NCBI GenBank assembly: GCA_017547685.1
Contig: JAFYPD010000017.1
Span: 1 to 50,583, forward strand
Length of the DNA stretch: 50,583 bases
Source of the DNA: Peptococcaceae bacterium
GTDB taxonomy: Bacteria; Bacillota; Peptococcia; Peptococcales; Peptococcaceae
Direction: 5' to 3'
Below, piece after piece: positions 39,859 to 48,846 of this stretch. Within the stretch, counting starts at the first letter, position 1; every line of letters starts with the position of its first letter. The notes under the pieces are model-generated. The model was not told where the DNA came from, did not search any database, and saw only the letters and a list, made by a program, of their open reading frames with translations. The translations under genes and the position numbers were made by a program.

Positions 39859-40863
39859 ATGCGACTGGAACATTTTCAATACGTTGTAGAAATTGCACGC
39901 TGTAAATCAATGTCGAAAGCATCGAAAAAACTGTATATCACCCAGCCTTCGCTCAGTACCGCCATTCAGAACCTGGAAGATGAACTGGGCTTTCAGATTT
40001 TCAAACGGTCTGCGGCCGGTGTAGCCTTAACCGAAAAAGGCGAAGAACTGCTGAAAATTGCCGAAGAGATGGTAAAACAGCTGGGATTGATCAAAGATCT
40101 GTCCAACCCGGATCACGAAACCAACACCACGTTAAATCTGGTAGCAGTTCCTGTATTCTGTAATGCACTGATGATTCATCTGATTCAACTGCTGAAACGA
40201 AATCATCCAAATATCAATGTCAATATCATGGAGCTGCGCCCGAACAAAATCCTGCCGACACTGGTCTCCGGCCAGGCCGATTTAGCCATCGGCACGTTCT
40301 CACCCAGCACGAAGGAACAGATTTTTCAGGAGTCTGCCAGGAACAATATTATCATTGAACCAGTCTATGATGATTCCATGTACTGTTTTCTGCACCGTAA
40401 TCACCCGCTGGCGCAGAAAAAATCCGTCACCTTCGACGAACTGGCCGACAGCAGCACCATCCCGGCATTCTTTAATGACCACGTTCTGATGGACAGCTAT
40501 GAATCGGTACAGCAGGCAAACACCGAATACAGCAGCAATTATTACAGCTTCACGGATCGGGCCAGCATCAAAAAAGCCGTTTCCAAAGGTCTGGCTTACG
40601 CTGTACTGCCCCATCTGATGGCCTATGATGATGTTTACGTCAACTCCGGCATGATTATCCCGGTACCGCTGGTCGATGCAGACGTTTCACTGACCACTTA
40701 TATTGCGTATTCCGCCCGCAATACACTGCCAAAATCAGCCAGACTGACCATCGAATTAATCCGCCAGATGTATCAGGATATCGCTGCAAAACATGCTGCC
40801 GACAGAAAGAAAATCGAACGGGAAGAAATCACCAGTAAAAATAATCAGTTTCTGCTGTATTAA
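39859..40863 (+). CDS. LysR-family regulator, divergent from the sulfotransferase genes
   Basis: The 334-residue protein starts MRLEHFQYVVEIARCKSMS with an HTH (KASKKLYITQPSLSTAIQNLEDELG) and a LysR substrate-binding domain from about 90. The C-terminal 40 residues (AAKHAADRKKIEREEIT) form an extra charged helix beyond the usual length of about 300. SD AGGAGG lies 6 nt before the ATG. The divergent layout predicts control of the 639- and 481-residue sulfotransferase genes in response to a phenolic or sulfated ligand. The ligand is inferred. Confidence 0.9.
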   Translation: MRLEHFQYVVEIARCKSMSKASKKLYITQPSLSTAIQNLEDELGFQIFKRSAAGVALTEKGEELLKIAEEMVKQLGLIKDLSNPDHETNTTLNLVAVPVFCNALMIHLIQLLKRNHPNINVNIMELRPNKILPTLVSGQADLAIGTFSPSTKEQIFQESARNNIIIEPVYDDSMYCFLHRNHPLAQKKSVTFDELADSSTIPAFFNDHVLMDSYESVQQANTEYSSNYYSFTDRASIKKAVSKGLAYAVLPHLMAYDDVYVNSGMIIPVPLVDADVSLTTYIAYSARNTLPKSARLTIELIRQMYQDIAAKHAADRKKIEREEITSKNNQFLLY

Positions 40864-40890
40864 TGCCAATACTTATTCGGCGCACATGGA

Positions 40891-40934
40891 AAAAGCTGCC
40901 TCGTTGCAATCACGCATTGAGGCAGCTTTTTTAT
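40891..40934. terminator. Bidirectional terminator between LysR and aroF genes
   Basis: AAAAGCTGCCTC/GAGGCAGCTTTT 12-bp stem with T run on the plus strand and A-tract (T run on minus) on the other side. Confidence 0.9.
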
Positions 40935-40962
40935 ATTTGTTTTATTGTTGTGTCTATTATAC

Positions 40963-41976
40963 TTACAGCACTTTGCCTTCAAAGGCCAGACGTTTTTTCA
41001 GGTCTGTCATCAGGTCATCAAATTCTTTGCAGTCCAGAGACTGTGCACCGTCGCATTTTGCTTTGCACGGGTTGTTGTGTACTTCAATCAGCAGACCATC
41101 CGCGCCGGCAGCAATAGCAGCTTTTGCCATGGTTGGCACCATCCACGCCTGACCGGTTGCATGGCTAGGGTCTACCACAACTGGCAGGTGGGAATATTTT
41201 TTAATCAGCGGAATTGCGGATAAATCCAGCGTGTTTCTGGTGTAGGTTTCGTAAGTACGGATACCGCGTTCACACAGAACGATATTTTCGTTACCGCCGG
41301 CCATGATGTATTCGGCACTCATCAGCAATTCTTCAATGGTGTTTGCCAGACCGCGTTTCAGCAGAATGGTTTTGTTGCAGTGGCCCAGTTCTTTTAACAG
41401 CTCAAAGTTCTGCATGTTGCGGGCGCCAATCTGAATCACATCCACATCTTCAAATAAGTCCAGATGGGCCAGACTCATCAGTTCAGATACAATTGGCATG
41501 CCGGTTTCTTTTTTCGCTTTCAGCAGCAGTTCCAGACCTTCCGCGCGCATCCCCTGGAAAGAGTACGGAGAAGTTCTTGGTTTGAACGCACCGCCGCGCA
41601 GCATTTTTGCGCCGGATTTGCTGACACTTCTGGCTACTTCTAAAATCTGTTCTTCCGATTCCACAGAGCATGGCCCTGCGATAATCTGAAAATATTCACC
41701 GCCCAGCTTCTGCTCCCCAATCTGCAAAATGGTGTCATCCGGATGGAATTTGCGGTTTGCTTTTTTATATGGTTCCGATACACGTTTGATATCTTCTACC
41801 AGCTCGTTGGAACGGATTAACCCCATATCCACGCTGCTGGTATCACCAACCAGACCTAAAATAGTGGTCATAGAACCGTAAATCGGATTTACTGTAACAT
41901 TGGCATTGCTTTCAATCCAATGGGAAATTTCGCCTACCTGTGCTTTATTGGCACCCTGTTTTAAAATAATAATCAT
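40963..41976 (-). CDS. aroF: 3-deoxy-7-phosphoheptulonate synthase (DAHP synthase)
   Basis: Joins phosphoenolpyruvate and erythrose-4-phosphate in the first step of aromatic amino acid synthesis. The 337-residue protein has an N-terminal ferredoxin-like regulatory domain (about 1-70, MIIILKQGANKAQ) fused to a KDO8P-synthase-like barrel. The barrel has IAGPCSVES, GGAFKPRTSPYSFQG, LLKRG and VVDPSHATG. This is the single-copy Thermotoga/Bacillus type, usually feedback-controlled by aromatic amino acids through the N-terminal domain. It is monocistronic with its own promoter and terminator. Confidence 0.95.
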   Translation of the reverse strand: MIIILKQGANKAQVGEISHWIESNANVTVNPIYGSMTTILGLVGDTSSVDMGLIRSNELVEDIKRVSEPYKKANRKFHPDDTILQIGEQKLGGEYFQIIAGPCSVESEEQILEVARSVSKSGAKMLRGGAFKPRTSPYSFQGMRAEGLELLLKAKKETGMPIVSELMSLAHLDLFEDVDVIQIGARNMQNFELLKELGHCNKTILLKRGLANTIEELLMSAEYIMAGGNENIVLCERGIRTYETYTRNTLDLSAIPLIKKYSHLPVVVDPSHATGQAWMVPTMAKAAIAAGADGLLIEVHNNPCKAKCDGAQSLDCKEFDDLMTDLKKRLAFEGKVL

Positions 41977-42008
41977 TTCAAATCGACCCCTTTCACAGTA
42001 TGTATGTT

Positions 42009-42037
42009 ATTTTAGTTCATTTTATCACCATGTGCAA
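42009..42037 (-). promoter_or_regulatory. aroF promoter
   Basis: On the minus strand TTGCAC (42037-42032), 17 bp, TAAAAT (42014-42009). Confidence 0.7.
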
Positions 42038-42112
42038 CATATTTTACATAAAATAAATTTTAGAAAAAAGATATTTTTTCTGAAAAGCGGGTAAATATGA
42101 ACTAGATAATTA

Positions 42113-42121
42113 TGTTACAAT
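42113..42121 (+). promoter_or_regulatory. Extended -10 of the hydrogenase gene
   Basis: TGT-TACAAT at 42113-42121 with no clear -35, 66 nt before the start codon. An activator may be required. Confidence 0.4.
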
Positions 42122-42186
42122 ATAGATAGAATATTACTGCTTTTTTATTGGGCTCAATAAAATGAATTTTTCAAGGAGTGAATCTT

Positions 42187-43719
42187 ATGCCTCAAGCTGT
42201 TTCCAGAAGAAAATTTATCACATTGCTGGCCGGTACCGGTGTTGTTGGTGCTGGCATGTTAACCGGCTGCCGTCCGGTAACCGACCCGAGCGGAACAGGC
42301 TGGCTTCCAAATCAGTATCGCAGTGAGTCTGCAGCGGCACCGGTTGTAAAGGGTCGTGTGCCGATTGACCCAAACGACCCGTCCATTATGCGAAAAGACG
42401 AAAAATGTATTCTCTGCGGGCAGTGTGTGGAAGCCTGCGAGAAAGTACAGAGCGTATTCGGCTATTACGAATTGCCTGTTATTGATGAATTTATCTGTGT
42501 GCACTGCGGGCAGTGCTCTTTATGGTGTCCAACAGGCTCCATTATGGAACGGGACCAGGTGGATGAAGTATTAACTGCCATTCAGGATCCGACACTCACC
42601 GTTGTTGCGCAGCCATCCCCATCAACCCGCATCGGTATCGGGGAGGAATTCGGTCTGCCGGCCGGCACCTGGAGTGAAGGACAGCTGGCAGCCTCTATGA
42701 AAGAGATTTTCGACTATGCGCTGGATATCAACTTCTCCGCTGACCTGACCGTTGTGGAAGAAGCGGCGGAACTGCTCCACCGGATTCAAACCGGCGGCGT
42801 GCTGCCGCAGTTCACCTCCTGCTGTCCAGCGTGGGTGAAATTCTGCGAATATTATTATCCGGATCTGATTCCGCATCTTTCTTCCACCCGCTCGCCGATT
42901 GGTATGCACGGGCCGCTGGTAAAAACCTATTTTGCAGAAAAGCATGGCCTGGACCCGAAACAGATTGTAACGGTTACACTGACACCATGTGTTGCCAAAA
43001 AATTTGAGGCAAGCCGCAGTGAACTGCGCGGTGCTGCTGATTATCACGGCGACGATACCATCAAAGATAACGACTATATCCTGTGCGCCCGTGAATATGC
43101 AAATCTGCTGCGCAAAACCGGGTTCCAGCACTTTGCAGACCTGCCGGAAGGCAAATTCGACTCCTACATGGGGCAGGGCAGCGGCGGCGGTTTGATTTTC
43201 GGCAACACCGGCGGTGTTATGGAGGCGGCTATCCGTACCGCTTATTACTATGTTACCGGCGAACAGCCGCCTGAAGCACTGATGCAGCTGGATCCTGTCC
43301 GTGGTCTGGACGGCGTTAAAATGGCGGCAGTCAATATTCCAGGCGCCGGCGAAGTTCGCGTAGCCGTAGCCCACGGGCTGGCAAATGCCCGCCTGTTGTG
43401 TGAGCAGGTGCGTGCCGGAAAATTGGACGTGCATTTCATCGAAGTAATGGCCTGTCCAGGCGGATGTATTTCCGGCGGCGGTATGCCGCGTACATCGGTG
43501 CCACCTCAGGACTGGGTACGAAAAGCACGTATGAAAAGCATGTACGACAAAGACGCCAGCTACACGCTGCGCAACTGTCATGACAACCCGGAAATCAAGC
43601 AGCTGTACGAAGAGTTCCTCGGCGAACCGCTGGGACATGTATCTCATGAACTGCTGCATACCCATTTCCATTCCAGAGCAGAACATCTGAAACCAATTAC
43701 ACCGGAAAACAACGAATAA
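42187..43719 (+). CDS. Tat-exported [FeFe] hydrogenase lipoprotein
   Basis: The start is ATG 42187 (AAGGAG 8 nt upstream), not the in-frame GTG before it. The 510 residues begin with a twin-arginine signal SRRKFITLLAG (R7 R8) ending in lipobox LTGC (C28). Next come two [4Fe-4S] motifs (C74/77/80/84 and C104/107/110/114) and the H-cluster domain: L1 TSCCPAW (210-216), L2 TPCVAKKFE (266-274) and L3 EVMACPGGCISGGGMP (C423, C427). All H-cluster cysteines are present. L2 has Thr where most enzymes have Met (MPC). It should take up or make H2 on the outer face. No partner subunit or maturase is adjacent. Confidence 0.9.
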   Translation: MPQAVSRRKFITLLAGTGVVGAGMLTGCRPVTDPSGTGWLPNQYRSESAAAPVVKGRVPIDPNDPSIMRKDEKCILCGQCVEACEKVQSVFGYYELPVIDEFICVHCGQCSLWCPTGSIMERDQVDEVLTAIQDPTLTVVAQPSPSTRIGIGEEFGLPAGTWSEGQLAASMKEIFDYALDINFSADLTVVEEAAELLHRIQTGGVLPQFTSCCPAWVKFCEYYYPDLIPHLSSTRSPIGMHGPLVKTYFAEKHGLDPKQIVTVTLTPCVAKKFEASRSELRGAADYHGDDTIKDNDYILCAREYANLLRKTGFQHFADLPEGKFDSYMGQGSGGGLIFGNTGGVMEAAIRTAYYYVTGEQPPEALMQLDPVRGLDGVKMAAVNIPGAGEVRVAVAHGLANARLLCEQVRAGKLDVHFIEVMACPGGCISGGGMPRTSVPPQDWVRKARMKSMYDKDASYTLRNCHDNPEIKQLYEEFLGEPLGHVSHELLHTHFHSRAEHLKPITPENNE

Positions 43720-43734
43720 CATAGGAAAAACAAA

Positions 43735-43793
43735 AAGAGCTGCTGCAGGAAGCCAGATAATAAACACTTCCTGCGACAGCTCTTATTTTTTAT
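43735..43793 (+). terminator. Hydrogenase gene terminator
   Basis: AAGAGCTG/CAGCTCTT outer stem with CAGGAAG/CTTCCTG inside, followed by ATTTTTTAT. Confidence 0.9.
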
Positions 43794-43818
43794 ACTCGTT
43801 TTTGATGTTCCCTGCGCA

Positions 43819-44877
43819 TTATTCTTCCGCAAAGGCTTCCTGCAGTCGTTTTACATAATCTATCTGCCATTGGCTTCCGGCTGTCTGGCTCTGGTACACA
43901 GGCTGCACACCGGCTTTAAACACGTCTATTTCCTCCGGTGTCAGTTCATAATAGTGCACGCCTTCCGCGTTCTTCAGTATTTCGATATAGCCGACCTCCT
44001 GCTCCGCATAGGCCTCGCGTGCCTTCTCACGGCCGTAAGCCTCTGCCTCCGCGATGGCTTCCTGCACATTGGCCGGCAGGCTGTGAAACCAGTCCGGATT
44101 GGTCATCAGAACATAATGCATCGGGCTGTGCCAGGCCTGTACCATCTGGCTCTGCACATCCTGATAATTGTTCAGTACGATAGTTTGTACCGGATTCTCC
44201 TGGCCTTCTACTGTGCCATTTTGCAGTGCGCTGTACAGTTCCGTGTAAGTGGTCGGGACTGGCTGTGCCCCCCAGTTTTCATACTGGGCCTTTAACACCG
44301 GCGAGTTCAATACTCGCATGGTCATGCCCTGAAAATCTGCCGGGCTGTGAATCTCTTTGCCGCTGGTGGTAAACAGTTTATACCCGCTGTACCAGAAGCC
44401 CAGCCCTTTCAGATTGCCCTGTTCCAGACGGTCAAGGGCCTCCTGCCCAAGCGATCCATCCAGCACATCAAAAATCTGTTTTTCATCGGCCGGCATCAGA
44501 TATGGCAAATCCATCACTTTGATATCATCCACAACAGAAGCCACGGCTGCTGTCGGCTGCATGGTGAGCTGAATTTCTCCCAGCTGCAGTTTTTCAATCT
44601 GCGTATCCATATCGTACATCTGCTGCGCCGGATATAACTCGATACGCACCCGGTCGCCCAGTGTATCATATAATTTTTGCACCATCGCCTGGGCACCGAT
44701 ATCTTCCGGTGAACCTACCGGCTGATTATGACAGAACACAATATGAATCATTTCTTCACTGTCGGCAGGCTGATTGTTCTGTGCTGCACGGTCTCCGCTT
44801 CCACCGCATCCAGTCAATGCAATCGCTGCCAAAAGCAATGCGCCGGCCAGACAGACTCCTAATTTTCGTTTTATCAA
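43819..44877 (-). CDS. TRAP transporter substrate-binding lipoprotein (DctP family)
   Basis: The 352-residue protein starts at TTG 44877, 8 nt after AAGGAG; an ATG nine codons earlier overlaps the SD. The signal ends in LTGC (lipobox, C24). The DctP features are FCHNQPVGSPED, YDMDTQIEKLQLGEIQLTM and the family motif GTVEGQENPV. TRAP carriers use it to bind an organic acid for Na+-driven uptake by a DctQM membrane pair. No dctQ or dctM gene lies in the window, so this is an orphan binding protein. Confidence 0.9.
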   Translation of the reverse strand: MIKRKLGVCLAGALLLAAIALTGCGGSGDRAAQNNQPADSEEMIHIVFCHNQPVGSPEDIGAQAMVQKLYDTLGDRVRIELYPAQQMYDMDTQIEKLQLGEIQLTMQPTAAVASVVDDIKVMDLPYLMPADEKQIFDVLDGSLGQEALDRLEQGNLKGLGFWYSGYKLFTTSGKEIHSPADFQGMTMRVLNSPVLKAQYENWGAQPVPTTYTELYSALQNGTVEGQENPVQTIVLNNYQDVQSQMVQAWHSPMHYVLMTNPDWFHSLPANVQEAIAEAEAYGREKAREAYAEQEVGYIEILKNAEGVHYYELTPEEIDVFKAGVQPVYQSQTAGSQWQIDYVKRLQEAFAEE

Positions 44878-44962
44878 AACATTCGCTCCTTCTGAAAGCG
44901 TCATTTCGCTTTTCTATCTATTAGTATTTCCCGCATCCTGTTACTTATTCGCACAGTTTATA

Positions 44963-44991
44963 AGTATAGCGCAAAACAAAACAGCGTACAA
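44963..44991 (-). promoter_or_regulatory. Promoter of the TRAP binding protein
   Basis: On the minus strand TTGTAC (44991-44986), 17 bp, TATACT (44968-44963). Confidence 0.7.
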
Positions 44992-45045
44992 GTTTTCTTC
45001 TGCATAAAATATCTGATAAAACCTTCCATTCGGCAGTGTACAGCA

Positions 45046-45085
45046 CAAAAAAGCTGCTGTACCCGATTCAGATGAGCACAGCAGC
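45046..45085 (-). terminator. Terminator of amidohydrolase A
   Basis: On the minus strand GCTGCTGTG/ACAGCAGC stem followed by TTTTTTG. Confidence 0.85.
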
Positions 45086-45106
45086 CTCTGTTCTTTCTAT
45101 TTGCAA

Positions 45107-46705
45107 TTATGCAGTGTAAACGGTCACGCCGTCTTTGATGGTTTCTACTACTTTGATCTCTCTGATGGTCATCGGATCTACTTTCAGCGGGTTACCGCTC
45201 AGCACCACCAGATCCGCCCGTTTTCCTTCTTTGATAGAACCCTTTTCGTTTTCTTCAAAATAAGCGTATGCAGCATTGATGGTAATCCCTTTCAGCGCAT
45301 CGTACACACCAATCTTCTGGTCTTCGCCAATCACAGCACCGCTGCGGCTTACACGATTGACTGCAGTCCACACGGTATGCATCATATCTGGTTTCACAAC
45401 AGGTGTATCCATATGGAAGTTATATACCAGCCCTGCATCCAGCGCATCTTTTACCGGGCTTACACGATTGCCGCGTACCGGCCCGAAATTTTTCACATGC
45501 ACATCGCCCCAGTAATTTACGTGAGCCACAAAGATCGATGGAATCATGTTCAGTTTAGCCATTTTTTCAATCTGGTCTTTCCGGGCAGTCTGGCAGTGAA
45601 TCATGGTGAACCGCAGATTTTCTTTGTTTGGATTATCAGACAGCGGCATCATTTTTTCCACGCTGTTCAGAAACTGATCCCCGGTGGCATCGCCGTTGCA
45701 ATGCGCCAGCAGCTGTGTATTGCAATCCAGCGCCATTTTTACGCATGCTTCTACTTCTTCATCCTTTTTGATTGGCAGACCGTATTCTTCTGTGCCTTCA
45801 TACGGCTCGGTCATCCATGCGGTTTTTGCCTGCGGAGAACCATCCAGAACGATTTTGATACCGCCCACTTTTACGTGCCCGTTATATTTGCCGTGTACAT
45901 CTTTTAATGCTTCCAGCGCTGCATCCAGACCAGGTGCATAGGTTTCGTATGCGATTACATCCAGTTTTACCATACCAGCCTGGTCGAACATTTTCAGCAT
46001 ATTCACAACATTGCTGTCAGAGCCGCCATCCTGTACCGTAGTGATACCATAAGACAGATACATATCCTGTGCCACACCCCACAGCTGACCCATTTTTTGC
46101 TGCATGGCAGTAAAGATGCCGCCAATCAGTGCATAGGAAGCAGCTTCTGCCAGATAACCGTTTAAACGGCCATCTTCATACCGGCCGATTTCGCCGCCCG
46201 GAATGTCCGCCATTTCTTCCGTATAATTTACACCGGCCAGCGCCATGCTGTTTGCCACTACCATATGTACAGAAACATGCAGGATAGTGATTGGATGTTC
46301 TGTAGAAACAGCATCCAGCAGGTCACGATGCGGATGCGCTTTTTCTGCCAGGAAGTTGTCATCGTAGTTAATCCCTACCACCGGCTGACCGGCTGGAATC
46401 TGATTTTTTTCAATATATTTTTTCAGTTCGGTCACAATATCATCAAAATTATTGCAGACCGCCAGATCACACAGGCTTGCAAACATCGGCGCCATCGTGG
46501 CTGCGTGGCTGTGTGCATCGATAAAAGCAGGCATCAGAGTTTTGCCCTGCAGATCAACCACTTCGCAGTCTGCACCTTTCTGCGCTGCGACTTCATCATA
46601 AGCACCGGCCGCTTTAATTTTGCCATCGGCTACCAGAACCGCTTCTGCATATTTGCCTTCCCCCTCCATGGTGATAATATCGCCGTTGAAATATAATTTT
46701 TCCAT
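45107..46705 (-). CDS. Amidohydrolase family protein (YtcJ-like), paralogue A
   Basis: The 532-residue member of the amidohydrolase_3 group has an N-terminal beta-sandwich strand MEKLYFNGDIITMEGEG and metal ligands H65 and H67 in DAHSHA. It also has LAHCNGDATGDQ, HCQTARKDQ and the Asp in FHMDTPV, with a C-terminal GKRADLVVL segment completing the sandwich. Relatives hydrolyse amides, cyclic imides or exo-enzymatic substrates; the actual one is unknown. It is the same length as, and clearly a duplicate of, the gene at 46.9 kb. The two are separated by a terminator, so they are separate transcripts. No signal peptide is present. Confidence 0.88.
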   Translation of the reverse strand: MEKLYFNGDIITMEGEGKYAEAVLVADGKIKAAGAYDEVAAQKGADCEVVDLQGKTLMPAFIDAHSHAATMAPMFASLCDLAVCNNFDDIVTELKKYIEKNQIPAGQPVVGINYDDNFLAEKAHPHRDLLDAVSTEHPITILHVSVHMVVANSMALAGVNYTEEMADIPGGEIGRYEDGRLNGYLAEAASYALIGGIFTAMQQKMGQLWGVAQDMYLSYGITTVQDGGSDSNVVNMLKMFDQAGMVKLDVIAYETYAPGLDAALEALKDVHGKYNGHVKVGGIKIVLDGSPQAKTAWMTEPYEGTEEYGLPIKKDEEVEACVKMALDCNTQLLAHCNGDATGDQFLNSVEKMMPLSDNPNKENLRFTMIHCQTARKDQIEKMAKLNMIPSIFVAHVNYWGDVHVKNFGPVRGNRVSPVKDALDAGLVYNFHMDTPVVKPDMMHTVWTAVNRVSRSGAVIGEDQKIGVYDALKGITINAAYAYFEENEKGSIKEGKRADLVVLSGNPLKVDPMTIREIKVVETIKDGVTVYTA

Positions 46706-46857
46706 AATTACGAATCCTCCTACGCATTAGAAATAATCATTATAGAACCGTACAACTAGCTATATAGTAAATTATACATAAAAATATAACAAATAAATAA
46801 TATTATTTGTATTATAATAGTATAATTCCATTCGCATATATAACAGATATAAATCAA
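46706..46857. other. AT-rich spacer between the amidohydrolases
   Basis: Very AT-rich with many TATAAT-like strings on the minus strand but no clear -35. It presumably holds the promoter of paralogue A. Confidence 0.4.
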
Positions 46858-46882
46858 ACGCAGCCGAATTATCCGGCTGCGT
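46858..46882 (-). terminator. Terminator of amidohydrolase B
   Basis: ACGCAGCCG/CGGCTGCGT stem followed on the minus strand by TTGATTT. Confidence 0.75.
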
Positions 46883-46896
46883 AGAATATTTTTGGC

Positions 46897-48495
46897 TTAC
46901 ATTTTATAAACTGTTACACCATCTTTGATTGTTTCCAGAACTTTGATGTCTTTAATGTTCATCGGATCTACTTTCAACGGGTTCGCTGTCAGAACTGTCA
47001 GGTCGGCACGTTTCCCTTCCCTGATAGAGCCTTTAGAGTTTTCTTCAAAGTATGCATAAGCTGCATTGATTGTGATCGCTTTCAACGCATCATATACACC
47101 AACTTTCTGTTCCTCACCGATTACTTTACCACTTCGTGTCACGCGATTTACCGCTGCCCATACCGAATGCATCAGATCTGGTTTGGTTACCGGGGTATCG
47201 GTATGGAAATTATACACCAGCCCTAACTCCAAAGCGTCTTTTACAGGACTTACACGGCTGCCTCGAACCGGACCGAAGTTTTTCATATGAACATCGCCCC
47301 AGTAATTTACATGGCCTGTGAAAATGGATGGGATCATATTGTATTTCGCCATTTTTTCAAACTGGTCTCTGCGGGCAGTCTGGCAGTGAATCATAGTAAA
47401 ACGCAGATTTTCTTTGTTTGGATTATCCGATTCAGCGTACGCCGTTTCAAATGCATTCAGGAACTGATCCCCAGCTGCATCCCCGTTACAATGTACCAGT
47501 ACCTGCATATCATCAGCTAATGCCTTGCGCATACAGTCAAGTACGAAATCATCCTGCAAAATCGGCACACCGCAGCCACCGCCCACATACGGTTCTGTGA
47601 TCCAGGCCGTTCTGGCCTGTGGAGACCCGTCGAGTACCAGTTTATATCCACCGATTTTAATATGACCCTTATATTGTTTCCACTGATCAGCACTATTTTC
47701 CTGAATTTCCTGAAGCTCTCCGCCCAGGTCGCCAAACGAAGGAAATACAACAACATCCAGTTTTACCTTACCAGCCTGATTCAGCGCATTTAAAAGCTGC
47801 AGGTTCCCTGCATTTCCGGCACCTTCCTGAATTGTAGTAATCCCGTTGGACAGATATAGATTCTGGCCAAAATCCCACAGGCTCATTGTATCCGACATTA
47901 CTTTTCCCAGCATCCCAAATAATGGATACATCGCAGCTTCTGCCAGATATCCGTTGATACGGCCATCCTCATAACGGCCCAGATCGCCGCCTGGAACATC
48001 TGCCATATTATCAGTATAACCAATACTCTTAAGCGCCATACTGTTTCCGCAAGCCGCATGGATGGATACATGTACAATGACAACTGGATTTTCTGCCGAT
48101 ACCTGGTCTAGAATTTCACGGGTCGGATGAGCCTGTTCATCCAGAAAATTATTATCATAATTTACACCCAATACCGGTTCGCCTGCCGGTATCTGACGTT
48201 CGTCTTTAAAGGCTTTCAGAGCTGCTACGATATCATCAAAATTATTGCATACCGATAAATCACATAAACTTGCAAACGCCGGTGTCATTGTCGCATGACC
48301 ATGTGCATCAATAAAACCAGGCATTAAGGTTCGGCCTTGTAAATCAACCAGTTCACATTCCAGACCTTTCTGTGCGACCACGTCACCATAGGCACCAGCC
48401 GATCTGATTTTACCGTCTGCTACCAGCACTGCTTCTACATACTGTCCTTCGCCTTCCATGGTGATGATATCACCGTTAAAATAAAGTTTTTCCAT
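46897..48495 (-). CDS. Amidohydrolase family protein (YtcJ-like), paralogue B
   Basis: The start is at ATG 48495 (GAGGAG 7-8 nt upstream); the frame is open for 11 more codons without an SD. The protein is then 532 residues, exactly as long as paralogue A. It has the same metal-site layout: DAHGHA (H65, H67), LVHCNGDAAGDQ, HCQTARRDQ and FHTDTPV. The N-terminal MEKLYFNGDIITMEGEG is identical between the two. The middle (about 190-310) has diverged most, suggesting a changed substrate pocket. Confidence 0.88.
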   Translation of the reverse strand: MEKLYFNGDIITMEGEGQYVEAVLVADGKIRSAGAYGDVVAQKGLECELVDLQGRTLMPGFIDAHGHATMTPAFASLCDLSVCNNFDDIVAALKAFKDERQIPAGEPVLGVNYDNNFLDEQAHPTREILDQVSAENPVVIVHVSIHAACGNSMALKSIGYTDNMADVPGGDLGRYEDGRINGYLAEAAMYPLFGMLGKVMSDTMSLWDFGQNLYLSNGITTIQEGAGNAGNLQLLNALNQAGKVKLDVVVFPSFGDLGGELQEIQENSADQWKQYKGHIKIGGYKLVLDGSPQARTAWITEPYVGGGCGVPILQDDFVLDCMRKALADDMQVLVHCNGDAAGDQFLNAFETAYAESDNPNKENLRFTMIHCQTARRDQFEKMAKYNMIPSIFTGHVNYWGDVHMKNFGPVRGSRVSPVKDALELGLVYNFHTDTPVTKPDLMHSVWAAVNRVTRSGKVIGEEQKVGVYDALKAITINAAYAYFEENSKGSIREGKRADLTVLTANPLKVDPMNIKDIKVLETIKDGVTVYKM

Positions 48496-48570
48496 AAATG
48501 CTCTCCTCACTGTTTTTATTGCTGTCATGTTTATTTACAAACGCATTCTATACCTCAATGTATATCAATT

Positions 48571-48600
48571 ATTATATAGAAACGCTTTATAAATGAACAA
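48571..48600 (-). promoter_or_regulatory. Promoter of amidohydrolase B
   Basis: On the minus strand TTGTTC (48600-48595), 18 bp, TATAAT (48576-48571). The rest of the 48496-48846 gap is AT-rich and gene-free. Confidence 0.55.
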
Positions 48601-48719
48601 TATCATTTAGTAAATATTATCGCTTTTCTACTTAGTTGATTTGTTATAATTTCAGCTGTACCCTTTTCCACATGCAATGAAATATCAATTATCAAAATTC
48701 TTTTCGATGTAGAAAAAAA

Positions 48720-48749
48720 TTGCTACTGCTTTTTCTTTTATGGTATACT
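48720..48749 (+). promoter_or_regulatory. Promoter of the aminotransferase gene
   Basis: TTGCTA (48720-48725), 18 bp ending in TGG, TATACT (48744-48749), so also an extended -10. Confidence 0.7.
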
Positions 48750-48846
48750 ATAATTTAAGAGAATGAGTGTATACAATATATTCATTTACTGATTTGTTAA
48801 CATTGTTCTTTCAATAAAATTTTTATAAAAGAAAGGTGATTCAAAC

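Noticed and set aside
42622..43767. A 381-codon minus-strand frame over the hydrogenase gene
   Set aside because: It is antisense to the H-cluster domain and has no SD or motif. It is explained by codon bias of the real gene.
45101..45907. A 268-codon plus-strand frame over amidohydrolase A
   Set aside because: Shadow frame; it begins inside the terminator region and has no SD.
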